Source of the DNA: an uncultured Eubacteriales bacterium
GTDB lineage: Bacteria; Bacillota; Clostridia; Oscillospirales; CAG-382
NCBI GenBank assembly: GCA_934479825.1
Contig: CAKSOW010000006.1
Span: 44,000 to 107,999, forward strand
Direction of reading: 5' to 3'
DNA: 64,000 bases
The notes under the pieces are model-generated. The model saw only the letters and a list, made by a program, of their open reading frames with translations, searched no databases and was not told the origin of the DNA. Numbering within the stretch: the first letter of the stretch is position 1; each line of letters starts with the position of its first letter. Below, one piece after another: positions 43,221-52,114 of this stretch. The position numbers and the translations under genes are program-made.

Positions 43221-44924
43221 ATGTTAAAGGGAATCGGCGTATCCGGCGGATACGGAATCGGTAACGTGGTTTTGCTTGACAAAGAGGATCTGTCCTTTGA
43301 GGATCGGAGCGGCTGTGATCCGACAGCCGAAAAGGAACGGTTTCATGCAGCCCTTGACCGGTTCATCAAAAAAAACGAAGCAAGCGCAAAAAAACTGCGT
43401 GAAAATGTCGGTGAAAAAGAAGCAGAAATCGTTTTGGGGCATATTCTGATGATACAGGATCCCTATATGCAAAGCGAAATCGAAAAGCTCATGGATTCCG
43501 GCGTCTGCGCCGAAAGCGCCATCACGCAGATATGCGATAGGTTCGCCATGATTTTTTCGCAAGCGGAGGATGAACTTACAAAAGAACGCGCTTCTGACGT
43601 AAGTGATATCAAAAACGATCTTCTTTCTTTGCTCCTTGGTAAAGAATCGCCCGAGCTTTCAAGTCTTGCACCGGACAGCGTGATCTGTGCCAAAGATTTA
43701 GTCCCCTCGGTCACCGCAGGGCTTGACCGTGAGCATGTCGCCGCCATTCTCACTGAAACAGGCGGTGCGACCTCTCATTCAGCCATTCTTGCGCGTGCCA
43801 TGGGAATCCCGGCCATTTTAGGAATTTCCGGACTCACGGAAACGTTAAAAAGCGGCACGTCTGTAATTGTTGACGCACAAAACGGCTCGGTTCTTCCGAA
43901 CCCGTCTGACGCAGAAATTCAAAAGTATCGTGCCTTGCAGGCCGAATACAACGAGAAAAAGCGGGAACTTGCTTCGTTTACCGATAAAAAAGCCAAAACG
44001 GCGGACGGAGTTCTCTTAGAAGCTGCCGGAAATATCGGCAGTCCCGAAGATGCGCAAGCCGTCATGCAAAACGGCGGCGACGGTGTGGGACTGTTCCGGA
44101 CGGAATTTCTCTTTATGGAACGTGAAAGCGCACCGAGTGAAGAGGAACAGTTTGAGGCCTACAAAAAGGCCGCCCTCATCTTAAAGGGCAAGCCGCTCAT
44201 TGTTCGGACGCTTGACGTCGGCGGCGACAAGAATATCCCCTATCTCGGACTGAAAAGAGAGGAAAATCCCTTTTTAGGCTTTCGCGCCATCCGCTTTTGC
44301 GAATCGCATACGGATTTGTTCAAAACACAACTCCGTGCCTTACTTCGGGCAAGCGCATACGGCGACATCCGCATCATGCTGCCGCTTGTCACCGGTGTGG
44401 AAGAAGTAACAAAAGCGCGCGCGCTTCTTTCGGAATGCGAAAAGGAGCTTGAAGCAAAAGGCATACCGTTTGCCAAGTCCATCAAACTCGGTGTTATGAT
44501 AGAAACGCCGGCCGCAGCGCTCTGTGCCGATCTTTTTGCCAGACACGCCGACTTTTTCAGCATCGGCACAAACGATCTAACTCAGTATACCATGACGGTT
44601 GACCGCGGAAATCCGGATGTGTCCTATTTGTATTCCGTTTTCTCCCCGGCCGTGCTCCGCTCTATAAAACATATCATCCTTTCGGCAAACAAGGCGCATA
44701 TTCCGGTTGGCATGTGCGGTGAAGCGGCGGCAGACGAAAGGTTGATCCCTTTGCTTTTGGCATACGGATTGGATGAATTCAGTGTCAATCCGGCCTCGAT
44801 TCCGGTTGTGAAAAAAACACTGTCGCTTTGGACCAAAAAGGACGCCGCGGATCTTGAACAACGAATTTCGGGACTTGAAACCGAAAGCGAAATCCGCAAG
44901 GCGCTGGAAGAGGCAAAAAAATAA
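43221..44924 (+). CDS. ptsI: PTS enzyme I (phosphoenolpyruvate-protein phosphotransferase)
   Basis: A 567-residue EI, full length. The active His is in GGATSHSAILARAMGIPAI near residue 185; the PEP-binding barrel has GVGLFRTEFLFMER and VRTLDVGGDKNIPYL, and the closing motif is FSIGTNDLTQYTMTVDRG. It starts the phosphoryl relay PEP-EI-HPr-EIIA. ATG 43221 after AAAGGAGGAAA. Confidence 0.96.
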   Translation: MLKGIGVSGGYGIGNVVLLDKEDLSFEDRSGCDPTAEKERFHAALDRFIKKNEASAKKLRENVGEKEAEIVLGHILMIQDPYMQSEIEKLMDSGVCAESAITQICDRFAMIFSQAEDELTKERASDVSDIKNDLLSLLLGKESPELSSLAPDSVICAKDLVPSVTAGLDREHVAAILTETGGATSHSAILARAMGIPAILGISGLTETLKSGTSVIVDAQNGSVLPNPSDAEIQKYRALQAEYNEKKRELASFTDKKAKTADGVLLEAAGNIGSPEDAQAVMQNGGDGVGLFRTEFLFMERESAPSEEEQFEAYKKAALILKGKPLIVRTLDVGGDKNIPYLGLKREENPFLGFRAIRFCESHTDLFKTQLRALLRASAYGDIRIMLPLVTGVEEVTKARALLSECEKELEAKGIPFAKSIKLGVMIETPAAALCADLFARHADFFSIGTNDLTQYTMTVDRGNPDVSYLYSVFSPAVLRSIKHIILSANKAHIPVGMCGEAAADERLIPLLLAYGLDEFSVNPASIPVVKKTLSLWTKKDAADLEQRISGLETESEIRKALEEAKK

Positions 44925-44940
44925 GTTTTTTCCCCTTAGG

Positions 44941-44972
44941 AAAAATGGCAGTTCAGTCGAACTGCCATTTTT
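44941..44972 (+). terminator. fru operon terminator
   Basis: Perfect 13-base arms (44941-44953 and 44960-44972) that begin with A-run and end in T-run, directly after ptsI. Confidence 0.9.
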
Positions 44973-44992
44973 GCGCAAAAAGGGCATAAACC

Positions 44993-45021
44993 TTGCTTTT
45001 TGGAAAAATTTGTTGTATAAT
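44993..45021 (+). promoter_or_regulatory. Promoter of the ABC exporter
   Basis: TTGCTT (44993-44998), 17 bases, TATAAT (45016-45021), 36 bases before the gene. Confidence 0.65.
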
Positions 45022-45056
45022 AAGTATATTATCACTGTCTTTGAAAGGATCCTTTC

Positions 45057-46778
45057 ATGTTCAAACGTTTTATTCCCTATTATAAACCGCACAAAAAACT
45101 ATTCTTCCTGGATATGACTGCGGCGTTAGTCGCTTCTCTCATCGGCGTTGTTTATCCGATCATCACCCGAACCATGTTAAACGACCTGATTCCGCAAAAA
45201 GAGTACAAAATGATTATCTTTGCCGGTGTCGCACTGCTTGTCCTTTACTATATCCGTAAAAGACTTGACTGTTTCGTGCAATACAAAGGCCATGTCATGG
45301 GCGTACTGATGCAGGCGGATATGCGTCGGGACATGTTTGCAAAACTCCAAACGCTCCCCTTTTCTTTTTTCGATGAGAACGAGACCGGTAAGCTCATGAG
45401 CCGCATGACAAACGACCTTATGAATATCAGCGAATTAGCGCACCATGGGCCGGAAAACGTAATTGTCACCGGCATTACGATCTTAGTCTCGTTTGCTTAT
45501 CTTGCCTCCATAAATCTGTATCTGACGCTTATTGTGTTCTTATGCGTACCGCTTTTGGTCTGTGTGGCGTTTAAGTTACGGCTTCGCATGCGGCGCGCCT
45601 TCAAGGCGAGCAGTCAGGCAATTGCCGCCATCAACGCTTCTCTCGAAAGCAGTATTTCCGGCATCCGTGTGACCAAAGCTTTCACCAATTCTGCGCGCGA
45701 AAAGGAAAAATTTGCGGCAAGCAACCGGGAATTTGTTGAGGCACGCACCGGCGCCTACAAGGCTATGGGCGAATTCTTGTCAACGACCTCTTTTCTTTCC
45801 AATTTTTTCAATGTTACGGTTCTCATTGCCGGCGGTTTGTTCTTATATAACGGAAAAATCAATTTCGGCGATTACTCTGCCTTTATCGTTTCCTTGAATT
45901 TGTTTTTGACGCCGGTAACAACGCTTATAAACTTCATGCAGCAATATCAAGACGGTGTTGCAGGATTTGAGCGTTTCTTGGAAATCATGGACGCTTCTCC
46001 CGAAACAGACGCCCCCGCTGCCAAGGATATTGGCAAGATTCGGGGCAATATCCGTTTTGAAAACGTGTCGAACCGTTATGGAGAAAACGAAGAAGTCTTG
46101 CACGGTGTCTCGTTTGACATTCCAGCTGGCGAAACCTTTGCACTTGTCGGCCCCTCCGGCGGCGGAAAAACCACTATATGCCACTTGATTCCGCGCTTTT
46201 ATGACATTTCGGACGGACGAATCCTCATTGACGGAACAGATATCAGCACAGTCACACGGGAAAGCCTGCGCCGCAACATCGGCATCGTACAGCAGGATAT
46301 TTACCTGTTCAACGCCAGTATCAAAGAAAACATCCTGTATGGACGTTTGGACGCCACTGATGAAGAAGTAATTGAAGCCGCCAAACGCGCCAACATTCAT
46401 GAATACATCCTTTCTATGGAAAACGGCTATGACACGCAGATCGGCGAACGCGGCGTGCGGCTGTCCGGCGGTCAGAAACAGCGACTCAGCATAGCGCGCG
46501 TCTTTTTGAAGAATCCGCCGATTCTGATTTTGGACGAGGCGACAAGCGCTCTCGACAATACCACGGAGCTTCTCATTCAGAAATCGTTAGACGAGCTTTG
46601 CAAGGGGCGTACCACACTGGTTGTTGCTCATCGGCTTTCTACCATCAAGAACGCCGATGAGATTGCCGTCATTTCCGACGGCAAAATTGCCGAACAAGGC
46701 TCGCATAAAGCGCTGATTGCAAAGAACGGAATTTATGCAAAGCTATATAACGAACAGTTCCGTATCGATTCCCTTTGA
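45057..46778 (+). CDS. ABC-type exporter, fused membrane and ATPase domains (MsbA/LmrA-like)
   Basis: A 573-residue half-transporter: six membrane helices (residues 15-300) then a cassette with Walker A GPSGGGKTT, signature RLSGGQKQRLSIAR and Walker B PILILDEATSALD, followed by the H-loop VAHRLST. It should work as a homodimer that exports a lipid, drug or peptide; the substrate cannot be read from sequence. It stands alone between two terminators. Confidence 0.92.
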   Translation: MFKRFIPYYKPHKKLFFLDMTAALVASLIGVVYPIITRTMLNDLIPQKEYKMIIFAGVALLVLYYIRKRLDCFVQYKGHVMGVLMQADMRRDMFAKLQTLPFSFFDENETGKLMSRMTNDLMNISELAHHGPENVIVTGITILVSFAYLASINLYLTLIVFLCVPLLVCVAFKLRLRMRRAFKASSQAIAAINASLESSISGIRVTKAFTNSAREKEKFAASNREFVEARTGAYKAMGEFLSTTSFLSNFFNVTVLIAGGLFLYNGKINFGDYSAFIVSLNLFLTPVTTLINFMQQYQDGVAGFERFLEIMDASPETDAPAAKDIGKIRGNIRFENVSNRYGENEEVLHGVSFDIPAGETFALVGPSGGGKTTICHLIPRFYDISDGRILIDGTDISTVTRESLRRNIGIVQQDIYLFNASIKENILYGRLDATDEEVIEAAKRANIHEYILSMENGYDTQIGERGVRLSGGQKQRLSIARVFLKNPPILILDEATSALDNTTELLIQKSLDELCKGRTTLVVAHRLSTIKNADEIAVISDGKIAEQGSHKALIAKNGIYAKLYNEQFRIDSL

Positions 46779-46802
46779 TCTCCCTGATTTTTAATATTCC
46801 CT

Positions 46803-46846
46803 GCCCTTAAAGTACGCAACTCTTTGCAAACTTTAAGGGCTTTTTT
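46803..46846 (+). terminator. Terminator of the ABC exporter gene
   Basis: Arms GCCCTTAAAGT (46803-46813) and ACTTTAAGGGC (46830-46840) then TTTTTT. Confidence 0.92.
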
Positions 46847-46998
46847 CCGTTCTCGCCGCAATTGCTCAAACAAAAGCAAAGTTTTGTCTGCGCCGACGCA
46901 CTCCGTTCCTTTTTGTCATATACTGTAACAGGAGTAACCGCTATACAAAGGCAGTTACCCTGAAATTATATGAAATAAAACACAGGAGAACGATAGCT

Positions 46999-47187
46999 AT
47001 GAATCAATTAGCTTGTGATATTCGTTCCGGTGCTGACACCATGCCCATCGGGCTTGCCGTTGCAAGCGTTCCCATGCAGAACGCCGATTTTGACGCATTG
47101 TTCCCGTTAAGCGAAGGATTGAACAACGGAACTATATTCCCGGAGCTTTATATGCCGTTTCTTGCCGTAGGAGGTGCCCGGTCGTGA
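46999..47187 (+). CDS. cotJA: Spore coat-associated protein CotJA
   Basis: A 62-residue protein of the CotJA family: MPIGLAVASVPMQ near the start and LYMPFLAVGGA at the end. In Bacillus cotJ is a sigma-E operon made in the mother cell, and the products form part of the inner coat. ATG 46999 after ACAGGAGAACG. The last 4 bases overlap the cotJB start. I could not place a convincing sigma-E promoter; CATATACT near 46917 is a possible -10 but lacks a matching -35. Confidence 0.85.
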   Translation: MNQLACDIRSGADTMPIGLAVASVPMQNADFDALFPLSEGLNNGTIFPELYMPFLAVGGARS

Positions 47188-47459
47188 GAATGAGAAGCAA
47201 AGAAAACAGCCGTGCACGCCTTATGCGCACCGTCATGGAAGAAGGTTTTGCCGTCGACGAAGCACGGCTTTATCTGGACACACATCCCGAAAGCAAAAAA
47301 GCACAAGCCTTTTTTGACCGGCACAACGAAGCGCGCCGCAAAGCGGTTGCCGCCTATGAAGAACTGTATGGACCACTGACGACCGACAATTTGGAAGCTA
47401 CCAAAAGCGGTTGGACATGGATCGATCCGCCTTTTCCCTGGGAAGGAGATGAAAACTGA
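47184..47459 (+). CDS. cotJB: Spore coat protein CotJB
   Basis: A 91-residue protein with CotJB features: YLDTHPESKKAQAFFDRHN, then YEELYGPLTTDNL and the closing aromatic-rich WTWIDPPFPWE. It starts at a GTG (47184) that overlaps the cotJA stop, with GGAGGTG 7 bases upstream. Its stop codon overlaps the cotJC start, so the three genes were a tight operon. Confidence 0.9.
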   Translation: MRMRSKENSRARLMRTVMEEGFAVDEARLYLDTHPESKKAQAFFDRHNEARRKAVAAYEELYGPLTTDNLEATKSGWTWIDPPFPWEGDEN

Positions 47460-47767
47460 TGTGGAATTATGAAAAACGTTTGCAATTTCCGGTAAATATC
47501 AAAAAACCGGACGCACGTGCCGCCATGGTGGTCATGAGCCAATACGGCGGCCCGGACGGCGAATTGGGCGCCTCGCTCCGTTATCTTTCACAGCGGTACA
47601 GCATGCCATACAGCGATATAACCGGTCTTTTGACCGACATCGGTATATCGTGTCAAAAAGACACCTTTTATTATTCGATAAACGCCGTACAGGTCAACCC
47701 GGTCGCAAACCGCAGTTCTGTCTTTTCTCTGCCAAAAACAGTGATTCTATCCAGCAGTCCCCTGTAA
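47459..47767 (+). pseudogene. cotJC: cotJC, N-terminal part, interrupted by a recombinase element
   Basis: The first 62 codons are normal CotJC (MWNYEKRLQFPV, QYGGPDGELGASLRYLSQRY, then GLLTDIG). CotJC is a manganese-catalase-like coat protein of about 190 residues, and after 'LLTDIG' the family continues TEE(F/L)AH, which begins the metal-ligand helix. Here the next codons are unrelated (ISCQKDTFYY) and run antisense into the recombinase gene. The 3' part of cotJC is not found anywhere in the window. Without excision this gene cannot make a working protein. Confidence 0.88.
47627..47660. other. Likely recombinase attachment site (attL) in cotJC
   Basis: The point where cotJC homology stops (about 47643) is the centre of an inverted repeat: TTTTGAC (47628-47634) and GTCAAAA (47652-47658), with the core TCGGTATATCGTGT at 47640-47653. 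Symmetry of this size around the break is what a serine recombinase site looks like. The opposite end is outside the window or lost. Confidence 0.6.
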
Positions 47768-49167
47768 AAGGCGCTCTCACTTTCCGTAAGTAACTTTTGG
47801 ATTTTTTCAAGAATTTCTTCTGTTCGCTGCTCTGCCCAATCTTTCTCACTCGATGTGCATATTTGGGTCTGCTTTTCATACTGCGCTTTTCTCTGCAAAT
47901 AATGCTCCTTATCAATGACACCTGTCAGATATAAATCGAGTAATCGCTCATTTTGCCGACAAAGCTTTTCGTTTTTCACAAGCATGGTATTCTGCTCCTC
48001 TCCGTCAAAAACACGGTCAAGGATATTCCGACAGACACCTATCAGTTCCGAACGGTCAAATTCAAAAGCATCCACAACTTTTTGCAGCAGAATAAGAAAA
48101 TCCGCATTCCGGATCTGCACATGCGGCGCCTTGCAATCCGGATTCCGGCATTGCCAAGCCGGGCTAATAGAGCCGTCTTTTTTGTGTTTGGTTCGCGCCG
48201 CAAAGGGTTTTCCGCAAAAACCGCAGAAGATTTTACCGGATAAAGGGTAGCGACCGGTATGTTTGGACATTTTGTGCATTTGAGGCGACTGTTTGTTTAA
48301 GCGTTCTTGCGCCGCATTCCAGATTTTGCGTGAAACAATCGGTTCATGATGATTCTGTGTGAAGACGAGTGGTTCATCCCCATGATTATACCTTTTTTCA
48401 TGTGTCAGATAATTGGGCGTAAACGTTTTTTTCTGCACAAGATCACCGCAATATTTTTCATTTGCAAGCAGTTTTAAGATGACGCTGTGCTGCCAGACTT
48501 TTTTTCCGGTAAAAGTCGGGATTCCGGATGCCGCAAGCTCGCGCGCAATGACAGAAGCACCCTTATTTTCAAAAACAAATTTATCATAGATCAATCGAAC
48601 AGTTTCTGCCCCTTTGGGTTCTATCTGCATTTTTCCGTCTATCACACGATAGCCAAGCATATCTCTGCCAAAAACCACTCCTTTTTCCATTTGCCGCTTT
48701 TGTCCCCATTTGACACGTTCTGATGTTTTTCGGCTTTCCTCTTGTGCCAGCGACGCCATAATCGTCAACCGCAGTTCCGCATCGGAATCAAGGGAATATA
48801 TATTGTCAAGCAGAAAATATACCCCTATTCCCTTTTCTTTTAGCATACGCGTAAAAGACAGCGTATCAAGCGTGTTACGTGCAAAACGCGAAACTTCTTT
48901 GGTCAAGATCAAATCGAATTTCTGTAAATTTGCCGCATCCATCATCTGATTGAAAGCGGCTCGCTTTTTGGTAGAAGTGCCGGTTAGCCCCGAATCCGCA
49001 TAAATGCGGTACAAGATCCAGTTTTTGTGTTCCGCAATAAACCGCTCAAAGTATTTTTTCTGGTTTTCAAAAGAATTGGCTTGGTCATCACTGTCGGTCG
49101 AGACACGGCAATACGCGGCACAGATTTTTTTCTGTTCAGAAAAATCAGAAAATTTCAAGCAAATCAC
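47671..49167 (-). CDS. Large serine recombinase 1 (cotJC element)
   Basis: A 498-residue large serine recombinase. The catalytic Ser is in AAYCRVSTDSDDQANSFENQ near residue 22; the resolvase domain continues with SRFARNTLDTL and EESRKTSERVKWGQ. The recombinase domain holds a Cys pair, FCGFCGKPFAART and CRNPDCKAP, that forms the zinc ribbon, and a coiled coil (about 385-450) closes the chain. It stops 10-20 bases before the cotJC break, as in intervening elements where the recombinase sits at one end. The first codon is uncertain: GTG at 49167, or a TTG 9 bases on. Confidence 0.93.
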   Translation of the reverse strand: MICLKFSDFSEQKKICAAYCRVSTDSDDQANSFENQKKYFERFIAEHKNWILYRIYADSGLTGTSTKKRAAFNQMMDAANLQKFDLILTKEVSRFARNTLDTLSFTRMLKEKGIGVYFLLDNIYSLDSDAELRLTIMASLAQEESRKTSERVKWGQKRQMEKGVVFGRDMLGYRVIDGKMQIEPKGAETVRLIYDKFVFENKGASVIARELAASGIPTFTGKKVWQHSVILKLLANEKYCGDLVQKKTFTPNYLTHEKRYNHGDEPLVFTQNHHEPIVSRKIWNAAQERLNKQSPQMHKMSKHTGRYPLSGKIFCGFCGKPFAARTKHKKDGSISPAWQCRNPDCKAPHVQIRNADFLILLQKVVDAFEFDRSELIGVCRNILDRVFDGEEQNTMLVKNEKLCRQNERLLDLYLTGVIDKEHYLQRKAQYEKQTQICTSSEKDWAEQRTEEILEKIQKLLTESESAFYRGLLDRITVFGREKTELRFATGLTCTAFIE

Positions 49168-49282
49168 GCCTTTCTTTCAATGTGTGATTGCTAAAATGTA
49201 TGAAAATAAAGCGAAATTATGATAGAGTATGCGGTTGAATAAATAAACGCGGCTTGGCTCATAGAAAAAGCGAACAAAATTT

Positions 49283-49322
49283 AACGCGCGGTGATCTGAC
49301 TGCTCAATTCACCGCGCGTTTT
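49283..49322. terminator. Bidirectional terminator downstream of the epimerase gene
   Basis: Arms AACGCGCGGTGA (49283-49294) and TCACCGCGCGTT (49309-49320), with T-rich flanks on either strand. It separates the exopolysaccharide genes from the recombinase gene. Confidence 0.8.
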
Positions 49323-49415
49323 GCATGCTGATAAGAAAATGAATTTAAAGAAAGTATCCCGGAAAGCAAATTCCTTTGAGTTTTCTAAAAAGGCTCAAAA
49401 GCGAGTGTCCTTTGT

Positions 49416-51284
49416 TTAGACCAATACGCCTGCCTTCTCTTTGTTTTCAGAAGTCGACGGTGCTTTCGGGGTGTAATGATATGTCGGCACAACCTCGGAG
49501 ACGATACGTTTGATCGTTTCTTCATCCTGCGGCACAGCGTCTTGCAGTTTTTGCATCTTTGCAGCAAGCTCATCAATCGAAATATCCATCGGAGCGCCGA
49601 CAAAAATTTTGCTGTGAGCTGTTTTCTTTAAGCCCTCTTCGTTCATGAGCAGTTCTTCATACAGTTTTTCACCGGGACGCAAGCCTGTGTAGACAATTTC
49701 AATATCAATCCCCGGTTTTAACCCGGACAAATAAATCATTTTCTCGGCAAGATCGCGTATCTTGACCGGTTTTCCCATATCCAACACAAAGATCTCACCG
49801 CCGGAAGCATATGCCGCCGCCTGCAATACCAATTGAGCCGCTTCGGGAATCGTCATAAAGAAACGCGTAATTTCGGGATCAGTCACCGTAACAGGACCGC
49901 CGGACGCAATCTGCTTTTTAAACAACGGAATAACCGAACCGTTAGAGCCAAGCACATTTCCGAAACGTACCGCTGCAAAATCCGTTTTTCCGTATTTTTG
50001 CATGGTCTGAATAATCATTTCGCACATTCTCTTGCTGGCGCCCATGACATTGGTCGGGTTGACAGCTTTGTCAGTCGAAATGAGTACAAATTTCTTGACT
50101 CCGTACTTTATGGCCGTGCGTGCGGTGTTGTATGTGCCGAAAACGTTGTTCTTTATGGCTTCACAGGGCGAATATTCCATTAACGGAACATGCTTGTGCG
50201 CGGCGGCATGGAAAAGAATATCCGGACGATATTTTTCAAAAATGGATTCCAATCGCGCCACATCGCGCACCGACGCAATCAGAACATCCAAGGTCAGATC
50301 CGGATAATCTTTCGTCAGCTCATTTTGAAGTTCATACGTGGTATTTTCATAAATGTCAAGAATAATAAGCCGTGCCGGATTGAACTTTGCAATCTGACGG
50401 CAGAGCTCCGATCCGATCGAGCCGCCGCCACCGGTTACCATAACCGTTTTTCCGCAGATCTGACCGGCAATCAGGTCGTTATCCAACTTGATGGGCGCAC
50501 GTTCCAAAAGATCTTCGATGACAATTTCACGCATTTTGCTTAACCGCATTTCGCCGTTCAGCGCGGCCTCCACACCGGGAATAATCTTGACTTTCACGCC
50601 GGTTTGACTGCATATGTCAAGCAGCTCGCGTTTCTCCTCCACACTGGTCGTGTAAATAGCAAAGATAATCTGTTCGATTTTCTGCTCCCGGCAAATGCGC
50701 GCAATGTCCTCGCGTGTTCCGATGACACTTGCATTGTAAATTCGTTTATGCTGTTTTCGCGGACTGTCGTCAATAAGCCCCACAACATCGAAATTCAGAT
50801 TCTCATTGTCGGCAATGTCACGTAACAGCATGACCGCAAGCCGTCCTGCTCCGATAATAAGCGTTCGAGTACCGCCCGACTTTCCTTTTAACGTACCTGT
50901 TTTATAAATCAAACGTACCGTAAAGCGAAGGGTACAAACCATGGCGACTAAGATCAGATTTGCCGCAAAATTGAGTTTTGGATACAGAGCGTCGGTATTT
51001 ACAAATAATCCGGCCGCCACACTGAGAGCCGTGCAGGAACTCAAAACAGAAAGCAACCGCAAATACTCGCTGGCGCCGGCATATAACCAATCAATATTGT
51101 AAATGCCCCACACATACATAAAAATCGCATAGATTCCCGTTGTAAGACCAATCAAAAGCGCGCCCGCCCCGAAATGCGCAAAAATCTGTGACACGGGGAA
51201 GGCTATTCCCAATGCGATTATGTATGCCGCAAGGCATAGCAATATATCCAAAATAAAGATATGGCGGTTACGGATTTTTTTCAT
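49416..51284 (-). CDS. CapD/PglF-like membrane nucleotide-sugar epimerase/dehydratase
   Basis: A 622-residue protein. Four N-terminal membrane helices (residues 8-115) precede a first Rossmann region (TRTLIIGAGRLAVMLLRD) and a second, catalytic SDR domain from about 280, with VMVTGGGGSIGSELCRQ, the HAAAHKHVPLMEYSP block, and KFVLISTDKAVNPTNVMGASKR. Members convert UDP-GlcNAc to 4-keto-6-deoxy or epimerised sugars for exopolysaccharide or glycoprotein. It is the last gene of a three-gene unit; no glycosyltransferases follow. ATG 51284 after AAAGGATG. Confidence 0.93.
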   Translation of the reverse strand: MKKIRNRHIFILDILLCLAAYIIALGIAFPVSQIFAHFGAGALLIGLTTGIYAIFMYVWGIYNIDWLYAGASEYLRLLSVLSSCTALSVAAGLFVNTDALYPKLNFAANLILVAMVCTLRFTVRLIYKTGTLKGKSGGTRTLIIGAGRLAVMLLRDIADNENLNFDVVGLIDDSPRKQHKRIYNASVIGTREDIARICREQKIEQIIFAIYTTSVEEKRELLDICSQTGVKVKIIPGVEAALNGEMRLSKMREIVIEDLLERAPIKLDNDLIAGQICGKTVMVTGGGGSIGSELCRQIAKFNPARLIILDIYENTTYELQNELTKDYPDLTLDVLIASVRDVARLESIFEKYRPDILFHAAAHKHVPLMEYSPCEAIKNNVFGTYNTARTAIKYGVKKFVLISTDKAVNPTNVMGASKRMCEMIIQTMQKYGKTDFAAVRFGNVLGSNGSVIPLFKKQIASGGPVTVTDPEITRFFMTIPEAAQLVLQAAAYASGGEIFVLDMGKPVKIRDLAEKMIYLSGLKPGIDIEIVYTGLRPGEKLYEELLMNEEGLKKTAHSKIFVGAPMDISIDELAAKMQKLQDAVPQDEETIKRIVSEVVPTYHYTPKAPSTSENKEKAGVLV

Positions 51285-51403
51285 TTGCTTTTAACATCCT
51301 TTTTTGAAGCATTCATTTAAATATAACGATATTTGTTATTTATTTTCACTGCACATTTTCAAAATATACACATTTATCATCAAGAAACGCGCAATCTGCG
51401 CTG

Positions 51404-52108
51404 CTATACTACAACACCCAACATTTCTTGTGCATTGGTATCAAACAGTTCGATTGCCTGTTCCTTATAACTTTTTTCTGCGATCGCATAGGCTGCTTTC
51501 ATGTTGCAGGGTCTTGCGTGAACGCTGTGCATATCACTCGAAACAATATACGGATACCCGTATTTCATAAGCTTATGAATTAAACGGCGTCCGGAAAACG
51601 TGAGGAACGCGGAAGCGTTGATCTGATAATATATCCGCAGAGAACTTAACGCCTCCAAAACATCTTTCCAAAAGGGATAGCGGTCAATATGGGCAATCAC
51701 CGGAACAATTCCCCGGTAATTCATCTCATAAAACCACTCTTCCCCATGTTTCGGAAAACCTTTTTCAGTCGGGAATTCCATAAGCACGCAACTCGACGCG
51801 CCAAGGCACAGCCGCTTTAAACCCGAATGGCGGCTGACATCGTGATCTAAGTAGAGCTCCGCCCCCAAAAGGAGTTGCGGCGCCGGAACGGATTCTTGCG
51901 ATACCGCCTCCGTTAAGGTCTGATAAGCAAGCTGTCTGTCATGGAGAAATTCATCGATATCCTCCTCCGAATGAATGACGGCATGCGGTGTTGCGACAAG
52001 CGTGCGTACACCTTGTGTATAGGCTTGCCGCAACATAGAAAGACTTGCATCAATATTTCTCGCACCATCGTCAATTGCCGGCAAAACATGAGAATGTATA
52101 TCCGTCAT
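51404..52108 (-). CDS. CpsB/YwqE-type PHP-domain tyrosine phosphatase
   Basis: A 234-residue metal-dependent phosphatase of the PHP family. N-terminal DIHSHVLPAIDDGARN supplies His ligands; later His ligands are in VATPHAVIHSEEDI and VIAHIDRYPFW, and VSSDMHSVHAR near the end. It removes phosphate from the tyrosine-rich tail of the kinase encoded 6 bases upstream and so tunes polymer length or export. The ribosome site is weak, suggesting coupling to that gene. Confidence 0.92.
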   Translation of the reverse strand: MTDIHSHVLPAIDDGARNIDASLSMLRQAYTQGVRTLVATPHAVIHSEEDIDEFLHDRQLAYQTLTEAVSQESVPAPQLLLGAELYLDHDVSRHSGLKRLCLGASSCVLMEFPTEKGFPKHGEEWFYEMNYRGIVPVIAHIDRYPFWKDVLEALSSLRIYYQINASAFLTFSGRRLIHKLMKYGYPYIVSSDMHSVHARPCNMKAAYAIAEKSYKEQAIELFDTNAQEMLGVVV

Positions 52109-52114
52109 AACGAT

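Noticed and set aside
46917..46924. CATATACT as the sigma-E -10 box of cotJ
   Set aside because: No matching -35 element at the expected distance, so not listed as a promoter.
49168..49415. A right-hand end of the cotJC element just behind recombinase 1
   Set aside because: No cotJC 3' coding sequence and no copy of the core word occurs in this interval.
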